Origin: Gilliamella sp. wkB7
GTDB taxonomy: Bacteria > Pseudomonadota > Gammaproteobacteria > Enterobacterales > Orbaceae
NCBI RefSeq assembly: GCF_001693435.1
Contig: NZ_CM004509.1
Location: 1,054,001 to 1,118,000 of the forward strand
Direction: 5' to 3'
Length of the DNA: 64,000 bases
Part shown: positions 1-11,540 of the stretch, piece after piece
Position numbering within the stretch: position 1 is the first letter of the stretch
How the letters are laid out: the number at the start of each line of letters is the position of its first letter
Made by a program: the position numbers and the translations under genes
The notes under the pieces: generated by a model
Told to the model about the DNA's origin: nothing
What the model saw: only the letters and a program-made list of their open reading frames with translations
Database searches by the model: none

Positions 1-25
1 AACGCCTCCATTAAATGGAAGCGTT
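1..25 (-). terminator. Probable terminator hairpin after lpxC
   Basis: Bases 1-5 AACGC and 7-11 TCCAT pair with 15-19 ATGGA and 21-25 GCGTT, with one internal mismatch and a 3-nt loop. It begins 32 bases past the lpxC stop. The T-run that should follow on the minus strand would lie outside the window, so the call rests on the stem and its position only. Confidence 0.6.
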
Positions 26-56
26 CAATTGATTAAAATTATATTGATTTAGAGTT

Positions 57-971
57 TTATGCTAAAACAAGTTGTTGTGTACCTAAAGCAAGCGGAACGC
101 TTTGCTCTTCAGTAAATGTCACGTATTCCCATGCTTCTTGTTTTGCCAATAATGCTTGTAATAATTGGTTATTTAAAGCATGGCCTGATTTATAACAAAC
201 AACTTCACCAATCATGTTATGACCGCTCATGTACAAATCACCAATAGTATCAAGCATTTTATGACGAACAAACTCATCTTCAAAACGTAAACCATCTTCA
301 TTAAGTACTTTGTAGTCATCAACAACAATAGCACAATCCAAACTACCACCTAAGCACAAACCTTTTGATTGTAACGCTTCAATATCACGCATAAAACCAA
401 ATGTTCTAGCACGGCTAATCTGGCGAATAAAAGATTCAGAAGAAAAATCTAATTGATAACGCTGTGAGCTACTATCAATAGCCGGATGTTGGAAATCGAT
501 AGTAAAATCTAATTTGAAACCATTATACGGTCTCAATTCAGCCCACTTATCACCATTTTCAACTCGAACGGTTTCTTTAACTCGCAAAAATCTTTTTAAT
601 GCATTTTGCTCGGTAATACCTGCATCAAGCAATAAATAAACAAATGGACTTGCACTACCATCCATAATTGGAATTTCTGGCGCATTAACTTCAATAATAA
701 GATTATCAATACCAAGACCGGCTAATGCTGAATTAATATGCTCAACAGTTGAAATGCGAACATTATCTTCATTCACTAGACATGTACAAAGCATAGTATC
801 ACGCACAGATTTAGCATCAACAGGGAAATCTACATACGGATTTAAATCAGTACGACGATAAATAATCCCTGTATTTTCAGGTGCGGGACGTAAGGTCAAA
901 GTAACTTTTTTGCCAGTATGCAAACCTACACCTGTCGCTTGTATTGTCTTTTTTAATGTTCTTTGTTTCAC
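57..971 (-). CDS. lpxC: UDP-3-O-acyl-N-acetylglucosamine deacetylase
   Basis: This zinc amidase carries out the committed step of lipid A synthesis, removing the acetyl group from UDP-3-O-acyl-GlcNAc in the cytoplasm. The 304 residues match the E. coli enzyme in length and almost throughout in sequence: the ATGVGLHTG start, the STVEH motif with a zinc histidine, [10 protein letters not shown], and SGHALNN near the C-terminus. The start is GTG with an AGGTG ribosome site a few bases upstream. It is the last gene of the dcw cluster, 67 bases after ftsZ and followed by a hairpin. That end position is conserved in enterobacteria, where LpxC amount is set by FtsH proteolysis; the sequence does not show whether that applies here. 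Confidence 0.97.
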   Translation of the reverse strand: MKQRTLKKTIQATGVGLHTGKKVTLTLRPAPENTGIIYRRTDLNPYVDFPVDAKSVRDTMLCTCLVNEDNVRISTVEHINSALAGLGIDNLIIEVNAPEIPIMDGSASPFVYLLLDAGITEQNALKRFLRVKETVRVENGDKWAELRPYNGFKLDFTIDFQHPAIDSSSQRYQLDFSSESFIRQISRARTFGFMRDIEALQSKGLCLGGSLDCAIVVDDYKVLNEDGLRFEDEFVRHKMLDTIGDLYMSGHNMIGEVVCYKSGHALNNQLLQALLAKQEAWEYVTFTEEQSVPLALGTQQLVLA

Positions 972-1038
972 TTTGCACCTACTATTCTATTTGTTTTTAC
1001 TGTCGTATTAGACAATAAAAACTCAACTAAGTTCAATA

Positions 1039-2178
1039 CTAATTTGCCTGCTTACGGATAAAAGCAGGAATATCTAAAATTTTATTTTCTTCAAGAGGAG
1101 AAATACCTTGTTCATTCACAACTTTAGCTAATCTCTCTTCTTGTTGTCCTAAGTTACTAGTTTGACCAAATAACGGATTTTGGGTCATTGGTTTAGCTAT
1201 TTTTACTTCTGGACGTTTGTCCATACCAATACCTGTTGCTACAACTGTAACACGAATTTCATCGGACATGTCTGGATCAAAAGTTGTACCAACTACAACA
1301 GTCGCATTGTCAGAAGCAAAAGCTCTAACTGTACTACCCACTGTTTCAAATTCTTCTAATCCAAGATCTAAACCTGCTGTTACATTGACAAGGACACCAC
1401 GTGCACCAGATAAATCAATATCTTCTAGTAGTGGACTAGAAATTGCCATTTCAGCTGCTTCCTCAGCGCGATTATCACCACTAGCACAGCCTGAACCCAT
1501 CATGGCATATCCCATTTCAGACATCACAGTCCTAACGTCAGCAAAGTCAACGTTGATATGACCTGGTTTAGTAATCAGTTCAGCAATACCTTGTACCGCA
1601 CCTTTTAACACACCATTAGCCGCGGCAAAAGCATCAAGTAGTTTAACACCACGACCTAACACTTTTAATAATTTATCATTTGGTATAGTAATAAGCGAAT
1701 CAACATGTTTTGCTAATTCAGCTATACCTTGCTCAGCAAAAGCCATGCGCTTTTTCCCTTCAAAACCGAAAGGTTTAGTCACAACAGCTACAGTCAAAAT
1801 ACCTAACTCTTTAGCTATTTCGGCAACTACTGGCGCTGCACCTGTTCCAGTGCCTCCACCCATTCCAGCTGCGATAAACACCATGTCAGCACCTTCAATA
1901 GCACTACGAATTACTTCACGATCTTCCTCAGCAGAGTTTCTACCCACTTCTGGATTAGCTCCAGCACCAAGTCCCTTAGTAACATTGGTACCGATTTGGA
2001 TAGTTTGACCTACCTTAATTCTTCGCAATGCTTGTGCATCTGTATTTGCCGCAAAAAACTCTACACCTTCGATATGTTCAGCAATCATATGTTCGACAGC
2101 GTTACCGCCGCCACCACCTACACCAATAACTTTAATGACTGCTGCTGGTTCATCATCTGCAACCATAGGCTCAAACAT
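1039..2178 (-). CDS. ftsZ: Cell division GTPase FtsZ
   Basis: FtsZ is the tubulin-like GTPase that polymerises into the division ring at midcell. The 379 residues include the glycine-rich nucleotide loop near 18-25, the tubulin signature GGGTGTG at 107-113, and a T7-loop region near NVDFAD. A variable linker is followed by the conserved C-terminal peptide DIPAFIRKQ, which binds FtsA and ZipA. The length is close to the E. coli protein (383). The ATG follows a GGAG ribosome site by 7 bases. It lies 81 bases after ftsA and before lpxC, the usual order. An internal promoter in the ftsA-ftsZ gap is possible, but I cannot define one. Confidence 0.98.
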   Translation of the reverse strand: MFEPMVADDEPAAVIKVIGVGGGGGNAVEHMIAEHIEGVEFFAANTDAQALRRIKVGQTIQIGTNVTKGLGAGANPEVGRNSAEEDREVIRSAIEGADMVFIAAGMGGGTGTGAAPVVAEIAKELGILTVAVVTKPFGFEGKKRMAFAEQGIAELAKHVDSLITIPNDKLLKVLGRGVKLLDAFAAANGVLKGAVQGIAELITKPGHINVDFADVRTVMSEMGYAMMGSGCASGDNRAEEAAEMAISSPLLEDIDLSGARGVLVNVTAGLDLGLEEFETVGSTVRAFASDNATVVVGTTFDPDMSDEIRVTVVATGIGMDKRPEVKIAKPMTQNPLFGQTSNLGQQEERLAKVVNEQGISPLEENKILDIPAFIRKQAN

Positions 2179-2259
2179 AACTTATCTCCAAATTTACGCT
2201 CTATGAACATTGTACAGATAACCGCCTGCAATGTCCACGAAGTTCTTGTAATATATTAG

Positions 2260-3513
2260 CTAAAATTCTTTTTTAAACCAACCGGTCAAACGTTTAGCTA
2301 TCCCTTTTAATGATGATTTATCACTATCTTTCGAATCATCATTTAATAAACTTTGTTTTCCATAATGCAATAACCCTACTGCCGTTGAACAATAAGGTTT
2401 TTGTACATAATCAGTTAACCCCGAAATATTTAAAGGTTGACCTATACGCACTTGATTTTGAAAAACTCTTTCAGCACATTCAACCATTCCCTTAATTTGT
2501 GCTGCACCACCTGTTAATACAATCCCTGCGGCTAATTGATATTTGACATTTTGTTTCTTCAGTTCATCTTGTAAAGTAAGCAACTCTTTTTGTACTAATG
2601 AAAGTAGTTCTGAGTATCGAGGCTCAATTACATCAGCGAGAGTTTGTCTTTGCAAAGAACGTGATGGTCTTCCACCTACACTTGGCACATCAATCACTTC
2701 ATCTTTACCAATTAATGAACCTACGGCACACCCATAACGGATTTTAATATTTTCAGCATCCATAGGCGGCGCACCAAATGCATAAGCAATATCACTAGTA
2801 ACTACATTTCCTGCATAAGGTATAACAACGGAATGTCGTAATGCGCCACCTGTATAAACAGTCACATCCATTGTACCTCCGCCCATATCAATGACGCAGA
2901 CACCAAGTTCTTTTTCATCATCAGTCAATACAGCATAGCTAGAAGCTAAACCAGAAAAAATAAGTTGGTCAACTTTTAATCCACAGCGTTCAACGGCTTT
3001 TACAATATTTCTTGCCATATCGTTATGGCAAGTAACTAAGTGTACTTTTGCTTTCATTCGTACACCGGATAAACCAATTGGATTTTTAATCCCTTCCTGT
3101 AAATCAATAGAATACTCTTGGGCAATCACATGTAATATACGGTGTTCATCTAAAATTCGAACTGATTTCGCTGTATGCACAACATTTTCAACATCTTCTG
3201 CTGTCACTTCTTCTTCTGCTATTGGCACCATACCAATCTCATTTTGACAACGAATATGTTTTCCTGAAAGGCTTAAATAAACGGAAGATATCTGGCAGTC
3301 AGCCATTAGCTCTGCTTGATCAACTGCTCGTTGGATTGATTTTACTACCGACTCTAGATCGTTAACACCACCTTTATCAACACCTTTTGATGGGCAATGA
3401 CCTACACCGATAATATTAATAATACCATCGGGAAGAACTTCACCAACGAGAGCAAGTACTTTAGAGGTACCAACTTCTAATCCAACAACCAATTTTTTTT
3501 CTGTTGCTTTCAT
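2260..3513 (-). CDS. ftsA: Cell division actin-like protein FtsA
   Basis: FtsA is an actin-fold ATPase that tethers FtsZ filaments to the inner membrane. The 417-residue product has the N-terminal phosphate-binding segment GLEVGTSK, a second phosphate motif DMGGGTMD near the middle, and an adenosine-motif region AAGIVLTGGAAQ. It ends in an amphipathic helix, LKGIAKRLTGWFKKEF, which is the membrane-targeting sequence. The length is nearly that of the E. coli protein (420). It lies 21 bases after ftsQ, the standard ftsQ-ftsA-ftsZ order, and is very probably cotranscribed with ftsQ. Confidence 0.97.
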   Translation of the reverse strand: MKATEKKLVVGLEVGTSKVLALVGEVLPDGIINIIGVGHCPSKGVDKGGVNDLESVVKSIQRAVDQAELMADCQISSVYLSLSGKHIRCQNEIGMVPIAEEEVTAEDVENVVHTAKSVRILDEHRILHVIAQEYSIDLQEGIKNPIGLSGVRMKAKVHLVTCHNDMARNIVKAVERCGLKVDQLIFSGLASSYAVLTDDEKELGVCVIDMGGGTMDVTVYTGGALRHSVVIPYAGNVVTSDIAYAFGAPPMDAENIKIRYGCAVGSLIGKDEVIDVPSVGGRPSRSLQRQTLADVIEPRYSELLSLVQKELLTLQDELKKQNVKYQLAAGIVLTGGAAQIKGMVECAERVFQNQVRIGQPLNISGLTDYVQKPYCSTAVGLLHYGKQSLLNDDSKDSDKSSLKGIAKRLTGWFKKEF

Positions 3514-3534
3514 ATTTCAGCCTTTATTGATTCC

Positions 3535-4365
3535 TTACTGCGCTATTTTCTCTGTTTGTACTGAAATACCATTTTCATAACGTAAATCAGCGACCGTTAT
3601 TCTTTCATCAACCGGTGTTCTTAACTGAATTTCAGGAAACAATTTAATAAATTGTTCATAACGTTCTTCAATGTGTTTATTTCCCAACACTAATTTTATT
3701 TCCTGATTTTCATCGCATACACCAGCTATACATCGTGTTACCATCAGTTGTACAGAATTACGCTCATCTGATATTGTAGCGTTAATCTGTAATGCAAACT
3801 GATTATTAGCTAATTTTTTAGAAAGATTTTCTAATTTAGAATAATTTTCAAGTACTGATTTAGCTTTACCTTCAGGACCATAAAGCCTTGATAACTTTAA
3901 ATCAGTAATCCGATCCGATGGCACACTAAAAACATTCCCTTCTTCATCAAGAAAAAACAAGTCATTCCAATAATATGCTGGCTTATAGTCTTCTACATAA
4001 ACAATTAACCTATCTGGCCACTGTTTTCGCACACTTGCTTGCTTAACCCATGGAAATCTCATTATTTCTTGCTGAATATCAACAACATCTTGCCCAACAT
4101 AAGTATTAGGCAATCCTAATCCTAAAATGGCTTCCCGAAGATCATCTTCTGTTGTAAAAATGTGTTCACCACTTAATGTTAACTGTGACAGTACCATTTG
4201 TTCGGGATCATCCATCCAGTTTTTAACACTTTGTACAATCCAAGCACTTATTAGAATAATCGTAATAAAGAACAAAAATCCTATCAATTGTTCCTTACTA
4301 CGAAAAATAAGCAGCTTTCTTCTAGTTTCATCTCTTCTATGTGCTGCTTGTCTAACTTGTTTCAT
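3535..4365 (-). CDS. ftsQ: Cell division protein FtsQ
   Basis: FtsQ is a bitopic inner-membrane protein that links early and late divisome parts through FtsB and FtsL. The 276 residues comprise a basic cytoplasmic tail, one membrane segment at about 27-46, a POTRA-like region (VLSQLTLSGEHIFTTEDD and following), and a periplasmic beta domain. Divergence is high, as usual for FtsQ, so position supports the call strongly: 12 bases after ddlB and 21 before ftsA. No FtsB or FtsQ-independent gene is inserted in the cluster. Confidence 0.94.
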   Translation of the reverse strand: MKQVRQAAHRRDETRRKLLIFRSKEQLIGFLFFITIILISAWIVQSVKNWMDDPEQMVLSQLTLSGEHIFTTEDDLREAILGLGLPNTYVGQDVVDIQQEIMRFPWVKQASVRKQWPDRLIVYVEDYKPAYYWNDLFFLDEEGNVFSVPSDRITDLKLSRLYGPEGKAKSVLENYSKLENLSKKLANNQFALQINATISDERNSVQLMVTRCIAGVCDENQEIKLVLGNKHIEERYEQFIKLFPEIQLRTPVDERITVADLRYENGISVQTEKIAQ

Positions 4366-4377
4366 AAAATTAGCCAG

Positions 4378-5286
4378 TTAAACTGCTGCTAGTTGTAATA
4401 TTTGGCTAACTAGTTGATTAAATGACCAACCATGTTGTTTAGCTGCCATTGGCACTAAGCTATGATCCGTCATGCCCGGAGCAGTATTAACTTCAAGTAA
4501 ATATGGTTTTTGATTATCATCAAACATAATATCGACTCGCCCCCAACCTCTGCAACCGACAGCTTTATAAGCATCTAAAGCTAATTTACGAATCTCTTGT
4601 TCTTTTTCATCGGATAATCCACTTGGACAAAAGTATTGAGTTGTGTCTGATAAATACTTTGCATCATAATCATAAAATTGGGTAGATGGCTTAATGTAAA
4701 TTGAAGGTAAAACTTCATCTCCGACTATTGCTACTGTAAATTCCGGCCCTGCTAAAAATGATTCAACCATCACAACACTATCATATTTAAAAGCAACCTC
4801 AAGGGCAGCTTTTAATTCCGATGCCTGATTAACCCTAGTCATACCTACACTAGAACCTTCATGACTTGGTTTGACAAACAATGGTAAGCCCAATTGTTTA
4901 ACAATAGCGTCAATATCAAATGATTGTGTTTTTTCCACCATTACATAATCAGCGACAGGTAATCCTAATGATTTCCAAACTAATTTGGTTTTTAATTTAT
5001 CCATCGTTAATGCTGAAGCCAATACGTCACTACCAGTATAAGGAATATTTTGATAAGTCAGTATTGCCTGAACAATACCATCTTCACCACCACGCCCATG
5101 CAAAATAACAAAAGCCTTTGTGTATCCTTCTTGTTTTAAATTAGTAATAGAGTGATCTTTAGTATCAACAAGATGTGCATCAATACCATTTGCTAATAGA
5201 CCATTTAATACCGCATTACCTGATTTAAGCGATACTTCTCGCTCTGCAGAGGTACCACCATATAATATGGCAACTTTATCAACCAT
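4378..5286 (-). CDS. ddlB: D-alanine--D-alanine ligase B
   Basis: Ddl joins two D-alanines with ATP to make the dipeptide that MurF adds to the peptidoglycan precursor. The 302 residues show the N-terminal LYGGTSAEREVSLKSG motif, the HGRGGEDG loop, ATP-grasp residues around LPLFVKPSHEGSS, and the metal-binding LLEVNTAPGMTDHS near the C-terminus. The length fits E. coli DdlB (306). The ATG begins right after the murC stop with no gap, which points to translational coupling. Being inside the dcw cluster between murC and ftsQ, it is the B-type ligase. Confidence 0.97.
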   Translation of the reverse strand: MVDKVAILYGGTSAEREVSLKSGNAVLNGLLANGIDAHLVDTKDHSITNLKQEGYTKAFVILHGRGGEDGIVQAILTYQNIPYTGSDVLASALTMDKLKTKLVWKSLGLPVADYVMVEKTQSFDIDAIVKQLGLPLFVKPSHEGSSVGMTRVNQASELKAALEVAFKYDSVVMVESFLAGPEFTVAIVGDEVLPSIYIKPSTQFYDYDAKYLSDTTQYFCPSGLSDEKEQEIRKLALDAYKAVGCRGWGRVDIMFDDNQKPYLLEVNTAPGMTDHSLVPMAAKQHGWSFNQLVSQILQLAAV

Positions 5287-6735
5287 TTATAATTCCTCTT
5301 TTGTAAATAATTGAGTATTGGCCAACTGACGTGCTACTCGACCAACACTACCTGCACCTTGTGTCAATAAAAGATCACCACCTTTTAATATTTCTTGCAT
5401 AATTTCAGGTAATAAATTTAAATCAGACACATAAATTGGATCAACTTTACCTCGATTGCGAATAGTACGACATAATGAACGACTATCAGCACCAGCAATT
5501 GGTTGCTCACCAGCAGAATAGACATCTAACATGACAAGTGCATCAACTTGTGATAATACTTGTGCAAAATCATCAAATAAATCTCGAGTACGTGTATATC
5601 GATGTGGTTGGAATAACATTACTAATCTACGATCAGGCCAACCATTTCTTGCTGCTTGAATTGTTGCATTAACTTCACTTGGATGATGACCATAATCATC
5701 AACCATCATGATATCGCCTCCATCCGAATTAGGGAAAATACCTAGTAAATCAAAACGTCGGCTAGTACCTGCAAATTTAGCTAATGCTTTTACAATCGAT
5801 TCATCATCAATACCATCTTCAGTTGCAGCAATAATAGCGGCCGCTGAATTTAGGGCATTATGTTTTCCTGGTGCATTTAACTCAATTTGTAAATCTTCAC
5901 GGTCAGGACGACAAACGGTGTAATAACTTACACCTCTTTCCTGACGATAATTTTTAATAACGACATCTGCCTCTTCATTGAATCCATAAGTAATGATTTT
6001 ACGTCCAACAATCGGCAATAATTCACGATTAATGGGATCGTCATAACACATAACAGCTAAACCATAAAACGGAAGATTACGCAAAAACGAAATAAATGTC
6101 TGTTTAAGATTATCAACACTACCGTTATAAGTATCCATATGGTCAGGCTCTATATTTGTTACTATAGATACCATCGGTTGTAAATGAAGAAATGAGGCAT
6201 CACTCTCATCTGCTTCTGCAATAAAATAACGGCTACTACCTAATCTTGCATGTGTTCCAGCGGCTTTAACTAAACCACCATTAACAAATGTGGGATCAAG
6301 TTTTGCCTCAGCATAAATGGCTGTCACCATTGCTGTTGTTGTGGTTTTACCATGAGTACCAGCGATTGCTATACCATATCGAAAACGCATCAATTCAGCT
6401 AACATTTCTGCTCTTTGAATAACAGGTATACGAGCTTCACGAGCTGCGATTACTTCAATATTATCTTGTGAAATGGCTGAAGAAATAACGACAACACTTG
6501 AATTAAGAACATTTTCAGCAGCATGCCCAATAACAATTTTTGCGCCTAATGTTTTTAAGTGTTGAGTAACCGCATTTTCAGCAATGTCTGAACCACTAAT
6601 TTGGTACCCTTCATTAGCTAGAACCTCAGCAATCCCCCCCATTCCTGCGCCACCAATTCCAACAAAATGGATATGCTTGACACGTTTCATTTGGGGAATA
6701 ATTGCCCTTAATTCAGCTAATTCCTTAGTATTCAC
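5287..6735 (-). CDS. murC: UDP-N-acetylmuramate--L-alanine ligase
   Basis: MurC adds L-alanine to UDP-MurNAc, the first amino-acid step of peptidoglycan precursor synthesis in the cytoplasm. The 482 residues carry the Rossmann-type GIGGAGMGG loop at 26-34, the Mur ligase ATP loop GTHGKTTT at 126-133, and the DDYGHHP motif. The start is GTG with an AGGAG site upstream. It is preceded by a 148-base gap after murG, the largest gap inside this dcw cluster, so murC-ddlB-ftsQAZ may have its own promoter there. The gene abuts ddlB directly. Confidence 0.97.
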   Translation of the reverse strand: MNTKELAELRAIIPQMKRVKHIHFVGIGGAGMGGIAEVLANEGYQISGSDIAENAVTQHLKTLGAKIVIGHAAENVLNSSVVVISSAISQDNIEVIAAREARIPVIQRAEMLAELMRFRYGIAIAGTHGKTTTTAMVTAIYAEAKLDPTFVNGGLVKAAGTHARLGSSRYFIAEADESDASFLHLQPMVSIVTNIEPDHMDTYNGSVDNLKQTFISFLRNLPFYGLAVMCYDDPINRELLPIVGRKIITYGFNEEADVVIKNYRQERGVSYYTVCRPDREDLQIELNAPGKHNALNSAAAIIAATEDGIDDESIVKALAKFAGTSRRFDLLGIFPNSDGGDIMMVDDYGHHPSEVNATIQAARNGWPDRRLVMLFQPHRYTRTRDLFDDFAQVLSQVDALVMLDVYSAGEQPIAGADSRSLCRTIRNRGKVDPIYVSDLNLLPEIMQEILKGGDLLLTQGAGSVGRVARQLANTQLFTKEEL

Positions 6736-6859
6736 AATTTAACTCCTAATCATTTTATTTAGTGTCTATCGTCAAATCTTTATTGAAAATTGAAATCATA
6801 ATACTAATTTTTAAATTCAATTAAACATTTATCCCAACACTTTAAATTAACCAAAACCA

Positions 6860-6877
6860 TTACATAACATTATGTAA
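6860..6877. repeat. Perfect 8-bp inverted repeat in the murG-murC gap
   Basis: TTACATAA and TTATGTAA are separated by 2 bases. The dyad sits 6 bases beyond the murG stop and 125 bases before the murC start. On the minus strand no T-run follows, so it is not a standard terminator. It could be an operator for a murC promoter, or chance in AT-rich DNA. Confidence 0.4.
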
Positions 6878-6883
6878 AAACTA

Positions 6884-7936
6884 TTATTTTACCACTGAAC
6901 AAATAGTTTCAGCCACTTTTTCTGTAGAATCGACAATAGATAAACTTTTTGCTTTAACGGCCATATCTATTAACTTATCACGATTGAAATTTAATAATAA
7001 ATTTGATAACGCTTCAACATTAAAATTTGGTTGTTCTATAATGTGCGCCGCACCGACATCAGCTAAGGATTTTGCATTCCAATATTGTTGACGATCTTTA
7101 TGCATAAATGGAATAAATATTGCTCCAATACCTACAACTTCAATTTCACTCACAGTTAATGCTCCGCTACGACAAATTACGATATCCGCCCAACTGTAAG
7201 CTTCGGCTACATCAGAAATGAATTCAGTAACCTTAATCTTTGTCATATCACAATTTTGATAAGATTGAATGACAGAATTCAACATACCTTTACCCGTTTG
7301 ATGCCATACCTCAAAGTTATCGGATAGTTTTGTTATCGCTTGAGGTACTATGTCATTAATAACTTTTGCTCCCTGACTGCCTCCCATCACTAATACTCTA
7401 ATAGGTCCATTTCGATCTTTAAATCTGTCCTCAGGTTTAGCAATAGTTAACAAATCACTTCGCACTGGATTGCCAACTACTTGAGCATTAGGAAATGCTG
7501 TTGGAAATGCTTGTAACACTCTTGTTGCAATTTTTGCAAGGTATCTATTTGTTAAACCTGCTATACCATTTTGTTCATGCAATACCACAGGTATACCAAG
7601 AGTTTTAGCGGCTATACCACCTGGACCAGAGACATATCCGCCCATACCTAGAACAACATCAGGACGATAAGTTTTTAAGATTTTTCTGGCTTGTAACACT
7701 GCTTTTAAAATTTTATAAGGAGCTTTTAATAATGCCATTACCCCTTTACCACGTAGTCCTGAAATCTCGATAAAATCAATATCAATACCATTTTCAGGTA
7801 CAAGGCGTGCTTCCATTCTATCTGCAGTACCTAACCATTTAACTTGCCAACCTTGTTGCATCAAATAATGCGCAACGGCAATACCAGGAAAAACATGGCC
7901 ACCTGTACCGCCTGCCATAACTAACAATTTCTTCAT
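6884..7936 (-). CDS. murG: UDP-GlcNAc:lipid I glycosyltransferase
   Basis: MurG transfers GlcNAc from UDP-GlcNAc to lipid I to form lipid II, on the cytoplasmic face of the inner membrane. The 350 residues are a GT-B fold: the N-terminal [10 protein letters not shown] loop at 9-18, the [12 protein letters not shown] segment, a second glycine loop in VMGGSQGA, and the sugar-nucleotide motif [11 protein letters not shown]. The length matches E. coli MurG (355). The ATG overlaps the ftsW stop by one base (TAATG), so translation is probably coupled. Confidence 0.97.
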   Translation of the reverse strand: MKKLLVMAGGTGGHVFPGIAVAHYLMQQGWQVKWLGTADRMEARLVPENGIDIDFIEISGLRGKGVMALLKAPYKILKAVLQARKILKTYRPDVVLGMGGYVSGPGGIAAKTLGIPVVLHEQNGIAGLTNRYLAKIATRVLQAFPTAFPNAQVVGNPVRSDLLTIAKPEDRFKDRNGPIRVLVMGGSQGAKVINDIVPQAITKLSDNFEVWHQTGKGMLNSVIQSYQNCDMTKIKVTEFISDVAEAYSWADIVICRSGALTVSEIEVVGIGAIFIPFMHKDRQQYWNAKSLADVGAAHIIEQPNFNVEALSNLLLNFNRDKLIDMAVKAKSLSIVDSTEKVAETICSVVK

Positions 7937-9087
7937 TACTTTATAATCCTTATTCTTGCTTGCGCTTGTTTTTGTCTAAATTCAAAATCAATTCTCAATA
8001 ATATTGCTACAGCAATACTCATTACAATAAGACTTGAACCACCATAACTAATAAATGGTAATGTTAATCCTTTAGTTGGTAACATACCTGATGTAACGCC
8101 AATGTTGACGAAAGTTTGAAAACCAAACCATATACCTATTTCACAAGCTAAATATCCGGAAAACAAAGAACCATCATTTAACGCTCGGTATCCAATGGCC
8201 AATGCTTTAAATGTCAAAAAGAAAAGTAAAATTAATAAAGTAATTACACCAACATAACCAAATTCTTCAGAAATAATTGAAAAAATAAAGTCAGTATGAC
8301 ATTCTGGTAAATAACCCAATTTAAGAATAGAATTACCCATTCCTTGACCGGTGATACCGCCACTACCGATTGCCATTAATGATGCAACTAATTGATACCC
8401 TGAACCTGTAGCATCTTGCCAGGGGTCAAGAAAAGTTAGTAAACGAGTTAAACGATAAGCCTCAAACAATATCAAGCAAATTACCGCACCGACACCAGTT
8501 AATAAAATAGCAATAAATTGCCATAATTGGGCTCCAGCAATAAATAGTATGCCGATTGTTACCATGAATAATACAATAACTGTCCCTAAATCAGGTTGTT
8601 TAAGCAACAAAATAGAAAGAACAGTCATTACGACCATAGGTTTAAAAAATCCCCAAAATCGATTTTGCACTTCATCTGACTTTCTTGATAAATATCCTGC
8701 TAAAAAGATAAACAGAGATAATTTAGCTAACTCTGCTGGTTGAAAATTAAATACACCTAATGGAATCCACCTTGAAGCGCCATTAATTGAAGCTCCTATA
8801 CCTAAAACTACAATTAACATTATAATGGCAATAATTAATAATGCAGATCCGAATTGTTGCCAGCGTTGCATAGGAATATATAAAGTAATAATCATTAATA
8901 ACAATGAAATTGTTATTTGAATCAATTCACGCTGCGTGTAAAAAAAAGGATCGTTTTCACTAAATGACATTGATGCAGATGTTACCATTATCAAACCAAA
9001 TACCATTAAACTAATCACAGTCCAAAGTAATGAATTATCAAATGGTATATTTGGATTAACTTGTTTTCTTATTCCAAAAAGTGTCAT
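7936..9087 (-). CDS. ftsW: Septal peptidoglycan glycosyltransferase FtsW
   Basis: FtsW is a SEDS-family polymerase that acts with FtsI to make septal peptidoglycan. The 383 residues form about ten membrane segments. Family signatures include [15 protein letters not shown] with FQPAELAKL, the catalytic-region KQPDLGT, and the C-terminal [13 protein letters not shown]. It is shorter than E. coli FtsW (414), mainly at the N-terminus. It overlaps murD by 4 bases upstream and murG by 1 base downstream. It is FtsW rather than RodA by cluster position. Confidence 0.96.
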   Translation of the reverse strand: MTLFGIRKQVNPNIPFDNSLLWTVISLMVFGLIMVTSASMSFSENDPFFYTQRELIQITISLLLMIITLYIPMQRWQQFGSALLIIAIIMLIVVLGIGASINGASRWIPLGVFNFQPAELAKLSLFIFLAGYLSRKSDEVQNRFWGFFKPMVVMTVLSILLLKQPDLGTVIVLFMVTIGILFIAGAQLWQFIAILLTGVGAVICLILFEAYRLTRLLTFLDPWQDATGSGYQLVASLMAIGSGGITGQGMGNSILKLGYLPECHTDFIFSIISEEFGYVGVITLLILLFFLTFKALAIGYRALNDGSLFSGYLACEIGIWFGFQTFVNIGVTSGMLPTKGLTLPFISYGGSSLIVMSIAVAILLRIDFEFRQKQAQARIRIIK

Positions 9088-10418
9088 TTTTCACTCCTTA
9101 GAACATACTGTTTGGCTAAATTGGCAAATTGATTTCCTCGTTCAATATAATTTTTAAACTGATCTAAACTCGCACAAGCCGGGGAAAGCAAAACTACATC
9201 ATTTGATTGTACTTTCTGGGCAATAATTTGTATAGCCTCTGCCATTGTTTCTGTAACAGTAGTTAAATTAGGCGCTAATTTAGCTAGTAAATCGCGGTCT
9301 CGACCAAAACAGAAAATTTCGAGATTTTTATTTTGTAAATAAGGAATTAAAGGTGAAAAATCAGCTGATTTACCATCTCCACCTAATAACAAATATAATT
9401 TTCCATGACAGACAACACTTTTCAATGCGGCTTCTGTACTACCAACATTTGTTGCTTTAGAATCATTAATCCATTTCACACCGTTTTGCTCTAAAACTAA
9501 CTCAAAGCGATGCGGTAAACCTTGAAAGTTCATGATTGTAGCTAAGCTGGATTGCCTATCTATATTTAATTTATCAGTAATAGCTAATGCAGCCAAAGCA
9601 TTAAGATAATTATGACTACCTGTCAGTTTCATATCTTTAGTTGATAATACTGCATGATTTTGAGCAATTAAATATTCACATTGTTCATCTAAATGGTAAT
9701 CACCTTTTTTTAATCCAAATGAAACAGTATAATGATTTTTAGATATTGGAAAGGTTAATTGATCATCATGGTTAATTATGCAATATTTTGCATTATGATA
9801 AATTCGTTGTTTAGCCGCTGTATATTGTTTTAGACCTAGTGGATAACGATCCATGTGATCTTCGGATATATTTAAAATTGTTGCTACAGTAGCTTTTAGA
9901 CTGCTTGTTGTTTCTAACTGAAAACTTGAGAGCTCAAGTACATATACTTCACAGTCTTGATTCAATAAAGATAATGCTGGCTGACCAATATTACCCCCAA
10001 CCCCTACTTTAATACCTGCAGACTTAACAATTTCACCGACTAAAGTCGTCACCGTCGTTTTTCCATTCGCACCAGTAATCGCGACAATCTTTTTATTATT
10101 TTGTAGATTCACTTCACGACAAAATAACTCAATATCACCAATAATCTCAATACCTTTGTCAGCGGCTTGTTTTAATTCTGGTGTGAATAGCGCAATACCA
10201 GGACTGACAATAATTAAATCAGCAGTTAATAGCCAATCAATTTTTAATTCCCCTAAATGGTAATCAACACGTTTATCTAATTGTTCTAATCCTTGTGGAT
10301 GTAGACGCGTATCAATGACTTTGGGAATAACATTTTGAGCAAGGAAATAATCAACACAAGATAAACCTGTAATGCCTAATCCAATAATAACAACATTTTT
10401 GCCCTGATAGTTAACCAT
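9084..10418 (-). CDS. murD: UDP-MurNAc-L-alanine--D-glutamate ligase
   Basis: MurD adds D-glutamate to UDP-MurNAc-L-Ala. The 444 residues start with a nucleotide-binding GLGITGLS segment, then the Mur ligase ATP loop GANGKTT at 116-122, the ISEDHMDRY segment that supplies metal ligands, and the C-terminal [14 protein letters not shown] motif. The length fits the family (438 in E. coli). The 3' end overlaps ftsW by 4 bases (ATGA type), as is common in this cluster. It follows mraY by 21 bases. Confidence 0.97.
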   Translation of the reverse strand: MVNYQGKNVVIIGLGITGLSCVDYFLAQNVIPKVIDTRLHPQGLEQLDKRVDYHLGELKIDWLLTADLIIVSPGIALFTPELKQAADKGIEIIGDIELFCREVNLQNNKKIVAITGANGKTTVTTLVGEIVKSAGIKVGVGGNIGQPALSLLNQDCEVYVLELSSFQLETTSSLKATVATILNISEDHMDRYPLGLKQYTAAKQRIYHNAKYCIINHDDQLTFPISKNHYTVSFGLKKGDYHLDEQCEYLIAQNHAVLSTKDMKLTGSHNYLNALAALAITDKLNIDRQSSLATIMNFQGLPHRFELVLEQNGVKWINDSKATNVGSTEAALKSVVCHGKLYLLLGGDGKSADFSPLIPYLQNKNLEIFCFGRDRDLLAKLAPNLTTVTETMAEAIQIIAQKVQSNDVVLLSPACASLDQFKNYIERGNQFANLAKQYVLRSEK

Positions 10419-10439
10419 GATTCAATCCTGATATTTTGA

Positions 10440-11522
10440 TTAGCGTAATTTCAAAGTTAATAAACCAATTACAACTAACATTAATGAGATTATCCAAAAA
10501 CGCACAATAACTCGAGGCTCTGGCCAACCTTTTAATTCATAGTGATGATGAATAGGTGCCATGCGAAATATTCTTTTTCCCCGTAATTTAAAGGAGCCTA
10601 CTTGCAATATGACCGATAACGTTTCAATAACAAAAATACCACCCATTATCAGTAATAAAAATTCTTGCCGTAATAACACAGAGATAATGCCAAATACTCC
10701 ACCTAAAGCTAATGAACCAACATCACCCATAAATACCATGGCAGGATAGGTGTTAAACCATAAGAAACCTAGCCCTGCTCCAATAATAGCGGTACAAATA
10801 ATCATTAATTCACCACTAAATTTTATATACGGAATATGCAGATAAGCGGCAAAATTGACATTACCTGTCGCCCAAGAAACCAGTGCAAAACCCGCGGCTA
10901 CAAAAACAGTTGGCATAATCGCAAGTCCGTCAAGACCATCAGTTAAATTAACGGCGTTACCTGCCCCTACAATGACAAAATAAGTAAGTAAAATAAAACA
11001 TATACCTAATTGTGGCATGACATCTTTAAAAAATGGTACTACGAGCACTGTGACTGAACTATCTTTACCATAAGCATATAGAACAAACGCTACAATTAAA
11101 GCAATAACCGATTGCCAAAAATACTTCCATCTTGCAATCAGTCCTGCGCTATTTTTACGAATTACTTTTAAATAATCATCAGCAAAGCCAACTATTCCAT
11201 AACCAATTAATACAAATAGTGTTATCCAAACATAAGGATTACGAAGATCAGCCCATAGAAATACGGATAACGAAATAGATGCCAAAATTAAAATCCCACC
11301 CATAGTTGGAGTGCCTTTTTTACTTAAATGAGATTCTGGGCCATCATTACGAATGACTTGACCGATTTGTAATTTTTGCAACCAATCAATGACTTTTTGT
11401 CCCATAATTAACGAAATGGCTAATGAAGTTAATAAACCTAGAATAGCTCTTACCGTTAAATAAGAGATAACATTAAAAAATGTAAAATATTTAACTAAAT
11501 ATTCTGATAATAAAACCAACAT
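10440..11522 (-). CDS. mraY: Phospho-MurNAc-pentapeptide translocase
   Basis: MraY moves phospho-MurNAc-pentapeptide onto undecaprenyl phosphate to give lipid I. The 360 residues are the same length as E. coli MraY, with ten predicted membrane helices. Diagnostic segments are GTPTMGG with a following hydrophobic helix, the catalytic [21 protein letters not shown], and the [13 protein letters not shown] motif near the C-terminus. It sits between murF (18 bases) and murD (21 bases) in the normal order. Confidence 0.98.
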   Translation of the reverse strand: MLVLLSEYLVKYFTFFNVISYLTVRAILGLLTSLAISLIMGQKVIDWLQKLQIGQVIRNDGPESHLSKKGTPTMGGILILASISLSVFLWADLRNPYVWITLFVLIGYGIVGFADDYLKVIRKNSAGLIARWKYFWQSVIALIVAFVLYAYGKDSSVTVLVVPFFKDVMPQLGICFILLTYFVIVGAGNAVNLTDGLDGLAIMPTVFVAAGFALVSWATGNVNFAAYLHIPYIKFSGELMIICTAIIGAGLGFLWFNTYPAMVFMGDVGSLALGGVFGIISVLLRQEFLLLIMGGIFVIETLSVILQVGSFKLRGKRIFRMAPIHHHYELKGWPEPRVIVRFWIISLMLVVIGLLTLKLR

Positions 11523-11540
11523 AATTTTTATCCTGACTCA

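Noticed and set aside
1217..2008. Plus-strand frames opposite ftsZ
   Set aside because: They are antisense to a strongly conserved gene and have low-complexity Ser/Thr/Ala products typical of shadow frames. The same applies to the frames opposite murC, rpoD, thrA and others.
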